From: Phycisphaerales bacterium UBA2402
Lineage (GTDB): Bacteria; Planctomycetota; Phycisphaerae; Phycisphaerales; UBA1924
NCBI GenBank assembly: GCA_002343715.1
Contig: DDSA01000277.1
Span: forward strand, 1-17,794
Length of the DNA stretch: 17,794 bases
Direction of reading: 5' to 3'
Shown: positions 7,080-16,400 of the stretch, one piece after another
Numbering within the stretch: the first letter of the stretch is position 1
Layout: each line of letters starts with the position of its first letter
Translations under genes and position numbers: made by a program
Notes under the pieces: model-generated
Database searches by the model: none
Told to the model about the DNA's origin: nothing
What the model saw: only the letters and a program-made list of their open reading frames with translations

Positions 7080-10000
7080 CTAGAAGCAGCCTCCTGCCTC
7101 CCACGCCGCGAAGAAGGCCTCGACATCGCCGCCGTCAATCCCGCCGTCGGCGTTGACATCGGCGTCGGTGTCGCCGGCTTCCCACGCGGCAAAGAAGGCG
7201 TCCACATCGGCCCCGTCAATCCCTCCATCCTGATTGAAATCGGCGAAGCAGAACCCGAGGATAACGACCTCGTCGCTGCGGTATTCAAGGGTCATGCCGG
7301 GGGGGAGTTCGACGTTGTCGAACTGCCCCTCGATGAGGCCGTTCTCGGCGATGATGATGCGGTACTCGTAGTTGGGGTCGGGGGCGAGACCGAAGGTGCC
7401 CACGCGGAGGGTGCCGCCGAGGCGCACGCTGCCGTTGATCAAACGCAGCACATCGTTCTCTTCGCCCTGATCGCCGCCGATCTGCAGTTCGAGGGTGCCG
7501 GGATCGAAGCCGATGATGGGCAAGAAGACATTGCGGAACTCGCCATCGCAGACGATCTCCCCGCGGGCGGCGCCGCCGGGGCTGACCACACCGCCGTTGG
7601 AGTACCCGCTGCCGTTGTTGGACCGGAGGCCGCCGCTTCCTTCGAGCAGCCCGAGAATGGCCAGGCCGGACGCGGCGATCGTGCCGCCTCCAAGGGTCGT
7701 GGTGCCGCCGAGGCGGTGAAAGGACGTGAAGGTCACGGTGTGCGGGCCGACCTGCAAGTCGCCCTCCCAGGGAACATGCTTGTTCCCGTTGTCAAGAATC
7801 GTGTTGGGAAAAGGCGTCGGCGAGCCGGACCCGACGAACGAAATCGGTCCCTGGGCGATGATGCTCGACCCGGAGAGGGTGCGGAGTTTGTGGTCGATGA
7901 TGCCGAACCCGCTCAGCACGTCGCCGATACCGAGTTCGATGGGCACCGCGTCGAAGACGGTACGGGTTGGGGGGGTGCCTCCGATGACATTGATCACACG
8001 CGAGTTGTCTTCCGGGCCGTTGATGAAGCCGCCGGCGATGGTGGTTACGGTGCCCAACCTCGCGATCGAGTTGGAGCGAAGGGTCACGTGGTGCGCTCCG
8101 ACCACGAGCGGGCCGTTGATCTCGATGGCGTTATTCTCCGAGTTGTCACCCATGAAGAGCGCACCATTGGCCTCGATCGTCGCCTCTTCCTCGCTCATCA
8201 CCGCCGAATCGACTTCGCCGCGTCCTAGGAACCCGCCACCGGCGGCGAAGACGGCGCGGCCGTTGATGAACGTGCCGTCGAGACAGACCACCGGCCCGTT
8301 GAAGATCATCTGGGACGAGCCAGCCACGACGACGCCGGCCCCGGGGTTGAGCGTCACCGCCGTGCTGAGCATGCCATGACCCGAGATGCCTTCGTCCGCG
8401 GCGAAGTTGAGCCCGTTGGCGATGACGTGCCCGCCGGCGAGGATCAGATCCCCGCCGGGCGAGGCGTCTCGGTCCAGGACGCGAACGGTGCGACCGCCGA
8501 CGTTGAGCGTCCCGGCGTTGGCGAAGCCGATGGCGGAGTTGAATGGTGAACCGATTTCAAGGTCGCCGTCCTGGGCCGTGACCTCGCCTCCCGCGGCGAT
8601 CCGCACATCGCCGTAGATGTTGCCGGAGCCTGTGATGCCGCCGCGGATCAAGATGCCGTCCGCCGCGATCTCCGCGGCGTTGGACATCGTGATCGTGCCG
8701 TTGAGGTCGGCCATCACACCGGCGTCGATGGTGCTGTCGTCGAGGGTGATGCTCGCGGCGGTGTCGGCGAGCAGTGAGTTGCACTCGAAGGAAGAACCGC
8801 CTGTGATCTCGATATCGGCGTTCCCCCCCGGCACGCCGGCGTTGCTCGAGATGATGATGTTGCCATCCGAGCGCCAGCGCCCGCCGTTGCTGATGCTCAC
8901 GCGGGCGGCGGATGCGGCGCGGGCGGCGATCGTGGTGCTCATGCCCGTGGTGCTCAGCAGAGCGCCGTCCGAGATAGTCAGGTCGGCCCCGCCGTTATTG
9001 CCCAATGCGAATGCCTGGCCCGGGATGCTGACGGCGAGTTCGGACCCTGCTCCCGCGAGGACAATGAAGCCGCTGGAACCCGCGTTCTGGCCCAGCGATG
9101 CGGTGCTGCCGGCGCCGGAGCTCGTCGCCGAAACGCGAGCGCCGTTCTCGATTCGCAGCTCGCCGTGCCCGGAGTTACCCAGGATAAAGCCGCCGGCGAT
9201 CGTTCCGGTGGAGCTGTCGTATGCCAGAGTCGGCCTCGTGGCCGGGGCCCCGTCGAGGACGCGGCGGTCCGGCGAGTTGTACACGCCGCCGGGGAGGATG
9301 CGGATGGTGCCGCCGCTGTGGCTCACCAGGCCGGTCGTCGGATCAACGATCAGCGAGCGCGTCTCGAGCAGGCCGCCCTGCACGCTCAGCGAGGCCTGCG
9401 CGCCGTTGGCGTCTCCGACGAAGAGAGTGCCGCCGAGTCCGCCGAAGCCGACACGCACGCTGCCGCCGTCTCGAACAATGAGCGTCCCATCACCCGCGGC
9501 GGCGGCCGAGGAGTTGTGGGCGATGTGCAGGTCGCGGAACGTGCGGCACACGGCGTTGGTCACGCCCGACCCCCCGATGATGACATCGCCGGACGAGCCC
9601 GCCGACATGGCCAGCACCAAGTCACGACCGGCGCTGACCAGCCCCGATGACCCCACGTTCACCACGCCCGTGCCCGCGACGCCGATGATCACGTCGCCGC
9701 CGGCGCTGTTGTTGGTACCGAACGATCCCGTGTTGCCCCCGCTGCCGCTCACATTGACTGTGCCCTCGCCGCCCGCGAGATTGCCGACGAACACATCATC
9801 GGCGGTGATGTCCGCCGCGACGTCGGCGCCGTTGGTCACGTTAAGAACGCCCCGGCCGGCCTGGCCCACGATCAAGTCAATGCCAGCACCGGACACGGTC
9901 AACGTGGAGTTGTTCACGTTGAGGGTGCCGAAGGCGCCCGCATCCTGACCGATGGTCAAGAAACTCGAGCAGTTCAGTACACCTTGCATCGACAGAGTGG

Positions 10001-10331
10001 CTGTGTCGGTGCTGCTCTGCGCCACCTTGAACTGCGATAGGCACGTGTGGTTCTGGTATGTGGCCGTGACGATGCCGCGGCGATAGGTGTGCGAACGGGT
10101 GGACGGAATCGTGTTCGGCCAGTGGACGGTATATGACGAGTTCAGTGAAAAAAACAGGTCGTCAGCGGCACCGGGAACCTGGTTCGGACTCCAGTTGGTC
10201 GCGGTGGCGGCCGAACCCCCAGCGGCGTTGTTCCAAGAGAGAATCGTTGCCTGTGCGGCGGTCGAGAGCGCGAAGCCCGCACCAGCGGCAGAGACGAGCG
10301 ATCCGACGGTGAAACGATTGCGGCGTGCCAT
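7080..10331 (-). CDS. Secreted beta-solenoid protein with C-terminal dockerin pair
   Basis: The start is the ATG at 10331, preceded by AGGAAAGG about six bases upstream, and it gives 1083 residues. A signal peptide is clear: MARRNRF, a hydrophobic stretch VGSLVSAAGAGFALS, then AAQA before the mature start at TILSWNNA. The mature N-terminus (W32...NW...VPGAADDLFF) is typical of large secreted repeat proteins. Much of the body is glycine-, asparagine- and valine-rich, with recurring units such as LIVGQAGRGVLNVTNGADV and VIIGVAGTGVVNVGSSG, consistent with a right-handed beta-helix like those of autotransporter-associated or pectate-lyase-like proteins. No catalytic motif was recognised. Residues 1026-1083 hold two EF-hand/dockerin-like motifs ending AWEAGGCF. 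It is probably a cell-surface or matrix structural protein. A damaged paralogue lies directly downstream. A 200-bp region separates its start from the divergent aminotransferase. Confidence 0.85.
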   Translation of the reverse strand: MARRNRFTVGSLVSAAGAGFALSTAAQATILSWNNAAGGSAATATNWSPNQVPGAADDLFFSLNSSYTVHWPNTIPSTRSHTYRRGIVTATYQNHTCLSQFKVAQSSTDTATLSMQGVLNCSSFLTIGQDAGAFGTLNVNNSTLTVSGAGIDLIVGQAGRGVLNVTNGADVAADITADDVFVGNLAGGEGTVNVSGSGGNTGSFGTNNSAGGDVIIGVAGTGVVNVGSSGLVSAGRDLVLAMSAGSSGDVIIGGSGVTNAVCRTFRDLHIAHNSSAAAAGDGTLIVRDGGSVRVGFGGLGGTLFVGDANGAQASLSVQGGLLETRSLIVDPTTGLVSHSGGTIRILPGGVYNSPDRRVLDGAPATRPTLAYDSSTGTIAGGFILGNSGHGELRIENGARVSATSSGAGSTASLGQNAGSSGFIVLAGAGSELAVSIPGQAFALGNNGGADLTISDGALLSTTGMSTTIAARAASAARVSISNGGRWRSDGNIIISSNAGVPGGNADIEITGGSSFECNSLLADTAASITLDDSTIDAGVMADLNGTITMSNAAEIAADGILIRGGITGSGNIYGDVRIAAGGEVTAQDGDLEIGSPFNSAIGFANAGTLNVGGRTVRVLDRDASPGGDLILAGGHVIANGLNFAADEGISGHGMLSTAVTLNPGAGVVVAGSSQMIFNGPVVCLDGTFINGRAVFAAGGGFLGRGEVDSAVMSEEEATIEANGALFMGDNSENNAIEINGPLVVGAHHVTLRSNSIARLGTVTTIAGGFINGPEDNSRVINVIGGTPPTRTVFDAVPIELGIGDVLSGFGIIDHKLRTLSGSSIIAQGPISFVGSGSPTPFPNTILDNGNKHVPWEGDLQVGPHTVTFTSFHRLGGTTTLGGGTIAASGLAILGLLEGSGGLRSNNGSGYSNGGVVSPGGAARGEIVCDGEFRNVFLPIIGFDPGTLELQIGGDQGEENDVLRLINGSVRLGGTLRVGTFGLAPDPNYEYRIIIAENGLIEGQFDNVELPPGMTLEYRSDEVVILGFCFADFNQDGGIDGADVDAFFAAWEAGDTDADVNADGGIDGGDVEAFFAAWEAGGCF
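7083..7256 (-). repeat. Dockerin-coding tandem repeat, copy 4
   Basis: This encodes CFADFNQDGGIDGADVDAFF and ADVNADGGIDGGDVEAFF, then AWEAGGCF. It is most similar to copy 3, matching the paralogy of the two genes that carry them. Confidence 0.85.
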
Positions 10332-10531
10332 GATGAGCCTTTCCTGTGATACAAGACCGAGGGCCGTGCGCGCGGCCGACGATTCGTCCGCGCTACACCA
10401 CTCCGTAACCACACGCGAGGCCCGCGGCCAAGACGGGCCACAAATCCAATGGAGGGCTAAGTCCAGGCAGAAGCGGAACGCCAATCAAGCCAACGAGTTG
10501 TGCGGGGCGGCGCTCCCTACGTTCCCGCATC
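10332..10531. promoter_or_regulatory. Divergent intergenic region between beta-solenoid and aminotransferase genes
   Basis: This 200-bp stretch lies between two divergent starts and must hold the control signals for both genes. The minus-strand gene has a purine-rich site (AGGAAAGG). The plus-strand ATG at 10532 has no strong Shine-Dalgarno immediately before it. GC-rich inverted segments are present near 10362-10380. No convincing -10/-35 pairs could be picked by eye. Confidence 0.45.
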
Positions 10532-11506
10532 ATGGCCACGGTCTTCCTGAACGGCGAGTTTGTCGGGTCCGATACGGCGCGGGTCTCGGCCTTCGATGCC
10601 GGCTTCCAGCACGGCGTGGGTCTCTTCGAGACCATGCTCGCCACCGCTCACGACGGCACGACCGCGGTGCTGCACCTGGATGAACACCTGTCCCGGCTGG
10701 CCGCATCATCACGGGCCTTGTCTCTGACGCAGACCCTGCGTACTGGCGCTTTGGCCGAGGCGGTCCGCCGCGTCGCCGAGCGGGGCGCGTCGGATCACCC
10801 GAGCACCCCGCGCCTTCGAGTTCGTCTGACGCTGACCGGGGGCGACTTGAATCTCCTGAATACAGCCCGGGGCGAGCCGGTCGAAGCATCCCCCACGCTG
10901 CTCATCACGGCCCAGCCCGCCTCCGACTACCCCGCGGAGATGTTCGCGCGGGGCATCAATGTCACGATCGCCGACTGGAAGGCCAACCCCCTCGACCCGC
11001 ACCAGGGGCACAAGACGCTGAACTACTGGCCGCGCCTGCGCGAGTTGCAGACCGCCGCGGGGAAACGAGGGGCCGAGGCCCTGGTCTTCCAGGTGACGAA
11101 CCACCTCTGCGGCGGGTGCGTGAGCAACGCCTTCATCATCAAGCACGGCGTCATGCTCACCCCGACCGCGCGCGGCGAGGAGGACCAGATCGCGCAGGAG
11201 GCCGATGCCGCCGCGGCTACCGGCAACCGCTACGACCCGCCGACCAAGGGGGCCGTGATGCCCAGCCCGGTCTTGCCCGGGATCGTGCGGCGCTGGGTGA
11301 TGGATTGGGCGCTGGAGAACGGGATGGAAGTCCGGCGGCGGCTCATCACCATCTCGGACGTGCTCGATGCCGATGAGGTCATCCTCACCAACAGCGGCTG
11401 GGGTGTCTTGCCTGTCGCGGCGGTCGAGGCTCGCCCGATCGGGAGCGGACAACCCGGCCCGATCGCGCGGCGGCTGATCACCGAGTGGAACGAACTGACC
11501 TGGTGA
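10532..11506 (+). CDS. Class-IV (fold type IV) PLP aminotransferase-like protein
   Basis: 324 residues from ATG 10532, the only plus-strand gene in the window. Fold-type-IV landmarks are present: the N-terminal FLNGEFV and FDAGFQHGVGLFETM segments, RLRVRLTLTGG (94-104), HKTLNYW with the presumed PLP lysine K161, SNAFII (198-203), PVLPGIVRR (246-254) and ADEVILTNSGWGVLPV (280-295). The family includes branched-chain aminotransferases, D-amino-acid aminotransferases and aminodeoxychorismate lyase. I cannot decide among these. Two features are odd. The glutamate normally found five residues before the SN-x-F asparagine is replaced by glycine (G194, in LCGGCVSNAF). An acidic, alanine-rich insert of about 25 residues (213-240) precedes the LPG motif. 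The product should be a cytoplasmic enzyme of amino-acid or folate metabolism. The 3' end overlaps the convergent glycosyltransferase gene by 29 bp. Confidence 0.85.
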   Translation: MATVFLNGEFVGSDTARVSAFDAGFQHGVGLFETMLATAHDGTTAVLHLDEHLSRLAASSRALSLTQTLRTGALAEAVRRVAERGASDHPSTPRLRVRLTLTGGDLNLLNTARGEPVEASPTLLITAQPASDYPAEMFARGINVTIADWKANPLDPHQGHKTLNYWPRLRELQTAAGKRGAEALVFQVTNHLCGGCVSNAFIIKHGVMLTPTARGEEDQIAQEADAAAATGNRYDPPTKGAVMPSPVLPGIVRRWVMDWALENGMEVRRRLITISDVLDADEVILTNSGWGVLPVAAVEARPIGSGQPGPIARRLITEWNELTW

Positions 11507-12677
11507 GAGATCGCGCGGCGTGGTCCTGCGCCAGCGCGTGCGCCTCGAGTTCGAGCGGCACGACAGCATCGAGCGAGAAGGCCGCCCGCGCGGCCCGCGC
11601 AGCGCCGGCCCCCAGCATGTCGCGCCACTCCGGATCGGCGAGCAGATCGACAAAGGCCCTGGAAAATGCCTCGGGCGAGTTTTCAATCCGCAGGCCGGTC
11701 AGCCCGTGCGTCACCGTCTCGCTCTGCCCCGGTGTATCGGCGACGATCACGGGCGCGCCCGCCGCGAGGGCTTCGAGGATCGTCTTGGGGTGCCCTTCCA
11801 TCTCCGATGACTGTGCATAAATGGAGCAGCGACTCATGCGCTCCATGAGTTCACGGTTGCTTTGACGCTCGCGGAATTCCACCGGAAGACCCTTCGCCCG
11901 CTCGCGCAGCGCCGGCAGCAGGGGGCCGTCGCCGATCACCTCAAGACGGACGCCCGCGCGGGCCTCGTCCGACATCATCGCGACGGCGTCGATCAGGATG
12001 TCCGCCCGCTTGCGGGGGATCAGTTGCCCGGCGTACAGAATCAGGCCCGGCTCGCGGTCCGCCGCGGCGGGCGGCTCGCCCTCGGGAGGAATGACATAGT
12101 TGGGAATGACCTTCCCCCGCCGCGGGTCCAGCCCGTAGCGCCACGCGAGGTCCTCGGTCATGTCCGCCGTCGTCCCGACCACGACATCCGCGGCGGGGCA
12201 CAACACCCCTTCCGTCTTCGCCGCGGCGTCGGCCTGGGGGGAGTTCGGCCCGTGCTCGAAGGCCGCCATGCGCGACCACAGATACCCCCCGCGCGCCACC
12301 AGGCCCGCCGCGACACCGCGATCTCGCAGATGACGCGCCAGGGCCACAGCGACCTCGCCGCCGTACATCTGGTTGGTCTTGACGACGATGCGCCCGACCC
12401 CGCTCAGCGCCGCGGACACCAGCGTGGGGATGCTCGACGCGAAGGCCGATTCGCCGACGCCCACGCGGTTGCAGATCAGTTCGAGTTCCGGCGCGTGCAT
12501 CCGCAGGAGCGCGGCATCGTCCTCTCCGCCGTACGAGACCAGCAGCACCCGCTGATAGTGAGCCGCCAGCCGCCGGTAGAGCGCCAGTTCACGGTCGATG
12601 CCGCCCGTGAGGCTCCACGTGCGCAGCGACACCCCGCGGGTGAAGAGCAGCACGAGAGCATCGGCGGGCGCATCCAT
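11478..12677 (-). CDS. GT4-type (GT-B fold) glycosyltransferase
   Basis: 399 residues from ATG 12677. An in-frame TAG shortly upstream rules out a much longer protein. No good Shine-Dalgarno is visible. The C-terminal half has the donor-binding features of glycosyltransferase group 1: LILYAGQLIPRKRADILIDA (212-231), LEVIGDGPLLPAL (245-257), and the E-x7-E motif E294-GHPKTIL-E302 followed by EALAAGAPVIVADTPGQ. The N-terminal half (GGIDRELALYRRLA, QRVLLVSYGG) fits the acceptor-side Rossmann domain. It probably transfers a sugar from a nucleotide-sugar to a polysaccharide or lipid at the cytoplasmic face of the membrane. Donor and acceptor cannot be told from sequence. It lies 61 bp after the methyltransferase on the same strand, suggesting co-transcription and joint modification of a glycan. 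Its tail overlaps the convergent aminotransferase gene. Confidence 0.88.
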   Translation of the reverse strand: MDAPADALVLLFTRGVSLRTWSLTGGIDRELALYRRLAAHYQRVLLVSYGGEDDAALLRMHAPELELICNRVGVGESAFASSIPTLVSAALSGVGRIVVKTNQMYGGEVAVALARHLRDRGVAAGLVARGGYLWSRMAAFEHGPNSPQADAAAKTEGVLCPAADVVVGTTADMTEDLAWRYGLDPRRGKVIPNYVIPPEGEPPAAADREPGLILYAGQLIPRKRADILIDAVAMMSDEARAGVRLEVIGDGPLLPALRERAKGLPVEFRERQSNRELMERMSRCSIYAQSSEMEGHPKTILEALAAGAPVIVADTPGQSETVTHGLTGLRIENSPEAFSRAFVDLLADPEWRDMLGAGAARAARAAFSLDAVVPLELEAHALAQDHAARSLTRSVRSTR

Positions 12678-12738
12678 GTCTGATCGGTTCTATCGGCCCG
12701 GCGAGCGGCGATCGCCATCACCGCTCCGGGGGAAAAGC

Positions 12739-13374
12739 TCACGCGCCGCGCCGGAGCACGGCCCACGTCGTGCCCCCCCGCACGTTCCAGTCGGCGAAAC
12801 GGTTCTCGCCCTTCGCGTTGAACCACGACGGGCACCCCTCATCCTCGACATCCAGTTGTTCGACGCCGAACCCGCCGCGCGCAGCGCGGGCGCGGATGAA
12901 GGCCTCGGCCTGGGCCGCGCCGAAGAACCAGCGGTGCCGATCCGCCGGAGGCTCGACGGGAAGGCCGTAGTGCTTCAGCGGGTCGAGTGCGCCCGCCGCC
13001 GCCGCGAGCACAAAGGTGCGGTACGGGTTGGGCAGCGACACGATCACGCGGTCATCGCTCACGCGCAGCAGTTCGTCAAAGACGGAGTGGAGGTTGTCCA
13101 GATGCTCCAGCACGTCGGCGCACAGCACGGCATCGAACGATCGATCCGCGAAGGGGAGGGCCTCACGGTCAAGGTTGATCACGATGTCGGCCTCCGGGCA
13201 GAGGTCGATGCCCGTGTAGGAAGCCCCGATCGGCAGGTGCGATGCGAGTTGTCGTCGGTCGCACCCGACATCGAGCACACGCCCGCCCAGGATGGGGAGG
13301 TACTTGTCGGCGATGTACCGGGCCTTTGACTCGCGATCGGTGTACCGCGCCGGCGGGGCGTAGGTCAGGGGCAT
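12739..13374 (-). CDS. Class-I SAM-dependent methyltransferase (Methyltransf_11-like)
   Basis: 211 residues from ATG 13374. The frame is open far upstream into the pump gene. A GTG near 13459 with GGAG before it would add about 28 low-complexity residues, but the conserved fold starts only at about residue 12, so the ATG is preferred. Motif I is VLDVGCD (33-39), which binds S-adenosylmethionine. ADVLEHLDN (86-94) is the typical motif after strand 4, and VIVSLPNPYR (110-119) is the strand-5 region. The C-terminal portion has aromatic-rich segments (RHRWFFG and CPSWFN). The substrate is unknown. Given the glycosyltransferase immediately downstream, a sugar, lipid or glycan is plausible. The gene follows the pump with a 98-bp gap in which no convincing terminator is seen. 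Confidence 0.85.
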   Translation of the reverse strand: MPLTYAPPARYTDRESKARYIADKYLPILGGRVLDVGCDRRQLASHLPIGASYTGIDLCPEADIVINLDREALPFADRSFDAVLCADVLEHLDNLHSVFDELLRVSDDRVIVSLPNPYRTFVLAAAAGALDPLKHYGLPVEPPADRHRWFFGAAQAEAFIRARAARGGFGVEQLDVEDEGCPSWFNAKGENRFADWNVRGGTTWAVLRRGA

Positions 13375-13472
13375 GGCCCGTACATCGACCCCGAGGGGGG
13401 AAGCGGCTTGAAACGGGGGGCTGCCCGACGGATTCACGCCGCCCCGGCCGGTCACCCCCACTCCGGTGCTTC

Positions 13473-16400
13473 TCAATGCGATGCCGGCTCCGCCTTCACA
13501 ATCACCTTCGGCGGGCCGAAGACTTTCTCCGTCACCGCCTGGATGCACACATACAGCACGGGGGTGAAGAGAAGCCCCAGCAGGGTGTTGCCGATCATGC
13601 CGAAGAAGACGGCGGTGCCGATGGCCTGGCGGCTCGCCGCGCCCGCGCCGGTGGCGATCATGAGGGGCAGAACGCCGAGGATGAACGCGAGGGCCGTCAT
13701 CAGGATCGGGCGCAGACGTTGACGACTGGCCTCGACGGCCGATTCCACGATCCCCTTGCCCTGCTCGCGGTAGGCCTTGGCGAACTCGACGATCAGGATG
13801 GCGTTCTTCGCCCCCAGCCCCACCAGCAGCACCAACCCGACCTGCGTGTAGATGTTGTTGTCCATCCCGCGCCAGATCAGCCCCGCCATCGCCCCCAGCA
13901 CCGCCAGAGGAATCGAAAGAATGACCGAGAGTGGGATGAACCAGCTCTCGTAGAGCGCCGCCAGGATCAGATAGACCACCAGCAGCGCCATCGAGAAGAC
14001 GATGATCGCCTGGTTGCCCACCAGTTTCTCCTGGTACGAGAGCGCCGTCCACTCGTAGGTCATGCCCTGCGGCAGGCTTGTCTCCAGCATGCTCTCCACG
14101 ACGTTGAGCGCCTCGCCGGACGAGACACCGGGGGCGGGCTGGCCCTGCACCACGGCCGCGGGGAAGATGTTGTAGCGGATGATGCGGTCGGCACCCGAAG
14201 ACTCACGGACGGTGATCACCGAACCCAGGGGCACCATGCCGCCATCGGGCTTGCGAAGGTCCAGTCGCGTGATGTCCTGGGGCGACACCCGGAAACGGCT
14301 GTCGGCCGAGACGTTCACCTGCCAGGTGCGCCCGTACAGGTTGAAATCGTTGACATACGCCGAGGCGAGATACCCCGACATCGTGTTGAAGACATCCTGG
14401 AGCGGGATGCCGAGTTTTTTGACCTTTTCCCGGTCCACATCGGCGAAGATCTGCGGCACCTCGGGGCGGAAGGCGCTGTTGACGCCCGTGAGTTTCGATT
14501 GCGCGTTGCCGTCGGCGACCAGCCCCTGCACCACCTGGCCCATCGCGGTGCGGCCGATGCCGGCGCGGTCCTGAAGACGCAGATCGAAACCGCTGGCGCT
14601 GCCCACGCCGTCCACCGCCGGCAGCGAAAAGACGATGCACAGACCGTCCGGAATCTTCGAGGTCCGCGCCCGCAGATCGGACATGATCGCTTCGAGGGTG
14701 CGCCCCTTGGGAAGCCGAACGCTCCAGTCCTCCAGCCCGATGAAGAACAGCGCGTAGTTTGATCCGTTGCCGTTGATCATCGAGAAACCCGGCAAGGAGG
14801 TGAAGTTCCTCACCCCCTCGGTCTGAGAGAGAACGTCCTCCACTTTCATTACCGCCGCGAGCGTCCGCTCCTGGCTGGCGGCATCGGGCATCCAGACATC
14901 GATCATCACCATGCCACGGTCTTCGAGAGGCACGAAGCCGGTGGGAACCTTCGTAAAGGTCCAGCCGATCCCGAAGACGCACGCCGCGAACCCGGCGAGC
15001 GTGAACACCACTACCGCCGGGTGGACAAGAAACTTCACGAACGCGGCGTAGGCGTTGGCGAGCGCGTCGAATCCCTTGTTGAACCAGTGGAACAGGATGA
15101 AGGGCTTGTGCCCTTCCTTGTGCTCCTTGAGGATGACGCCGCAGAGCGCGGGCGTGAGCGTGATGGCGCATATACCGCTGAGGAACGTGCTCGCCGCGAT
15201 GGTCAGCGCGAACTGGCGGAAGAGCTGCCCCGAGATTCCCGGCAGGAAGGCGGTGGGGATGAACACGGCCATCAGCACCACGGTGATGCTGACGACAGGC
15301 GCGAGAACTTCCTTCATCGCCTTCACCGTGGCCTCCCTAGGAGCCAGGTGATCGCGCTTCATCACCGCCTCGACATTCTCGACCACGACGATGGCGTCGT
15401 CCACCACGATGCCGATGGCGACCACCAGCCCGAAGAGCACCGGCAGGTTCACCGAGAACCCCATCAGTTTGGCGAAGAAGAAGGTGCCGATGATCGACAC
15501 GGGGATCGCCAGCATCGGGATCACCGACAGGCGCAGGCTGCCCAGGAAGAGCACCACCACCGCCAGCACCAGCGCGAGGGCCTCGTAGAACGTGTGGTAC
15601 ACCGCCTCGATCGCCGAGACCACGAACTCGCTGGTGTCGTAGATGGTCTCGAAGCCCAGACCAACCGGCAGCGCCGCGGTCTTGGCGTGCAGGAGCGACT
15701 CGACATCGCGGGCCACCTGAACGGCGTTGCCGCCGGGGGCCTGGTACACCACCATCGCGCCCGCGGGGATGCCCTTGTACCGGGCCAGCAGGTCGTAGGA
15801 CTTGCCCCCCAGTTCCACCCGGGCGACATCGGCGATGCGGATCATGCCGCGGCTGTCGGCCCGCACGATCACGTTCTCGAACTGCTCGACGCTCGACAGA
15901 CGTCCGAGCGTCACGACGTTGTACTGGTACGCCTGGCCCGTCGGCACCGGAGGCTGACCGATCGCCCCCGCCGCGACCTGCACGTTCTGCTCCTTCAGGG
16001 CCGCGATGACGTCCATGGTGGTCAGGTCGCGGCTCTTGAGCTTGTCCGGATCGAGCCAGACGCGGATGCCGTAGTCCTTGGCCGGGAAGATCTTGGCGTC
16101 GCCCACGCCGCCGATGCGCTTGATCTCGTCAAGCATATTGATGGTGAGGTAGTTGGCGATGAACAGGTCGTCGTACTTCTTCGCCGCGGCCTCGTCCTTG
16201 GGAGCCAGCGCGAAGACCGTGATAACGCTGGACGAGACGCGGTCGGTGGTGACGCCGTTGCGTTTGACCTCGTCGGGGAGTTTGGGCAGCGCGATGTTGA
16301 CCCGGTTCTGCACCAGGACGCTGGCGATGTTGATATCGGTGCCCAGCTCGAAGGTCACCTTCAGCGTGTAACCTCCGTCGCTGGCGGAGGTACTCTCCAT

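Noticed and set aside
7029..8228. Plus-strand open frame rich in Ala, Gly and Asp opposite the dockerin end of the beta-solenoid gene
   Set aside because: It looks protein-like only because the antisense of the repeated dockerin sequence gives regular patterns. It has no ribosome site and lies across a supported gene.
8617..9948. 443-codon plus-strand frame, Pro/Ala/Ser-rich
   Set aside because: It is antisense to the glycine- and valine-rich beta-solenoid coding region, and its bias is the mirror of that sequence.
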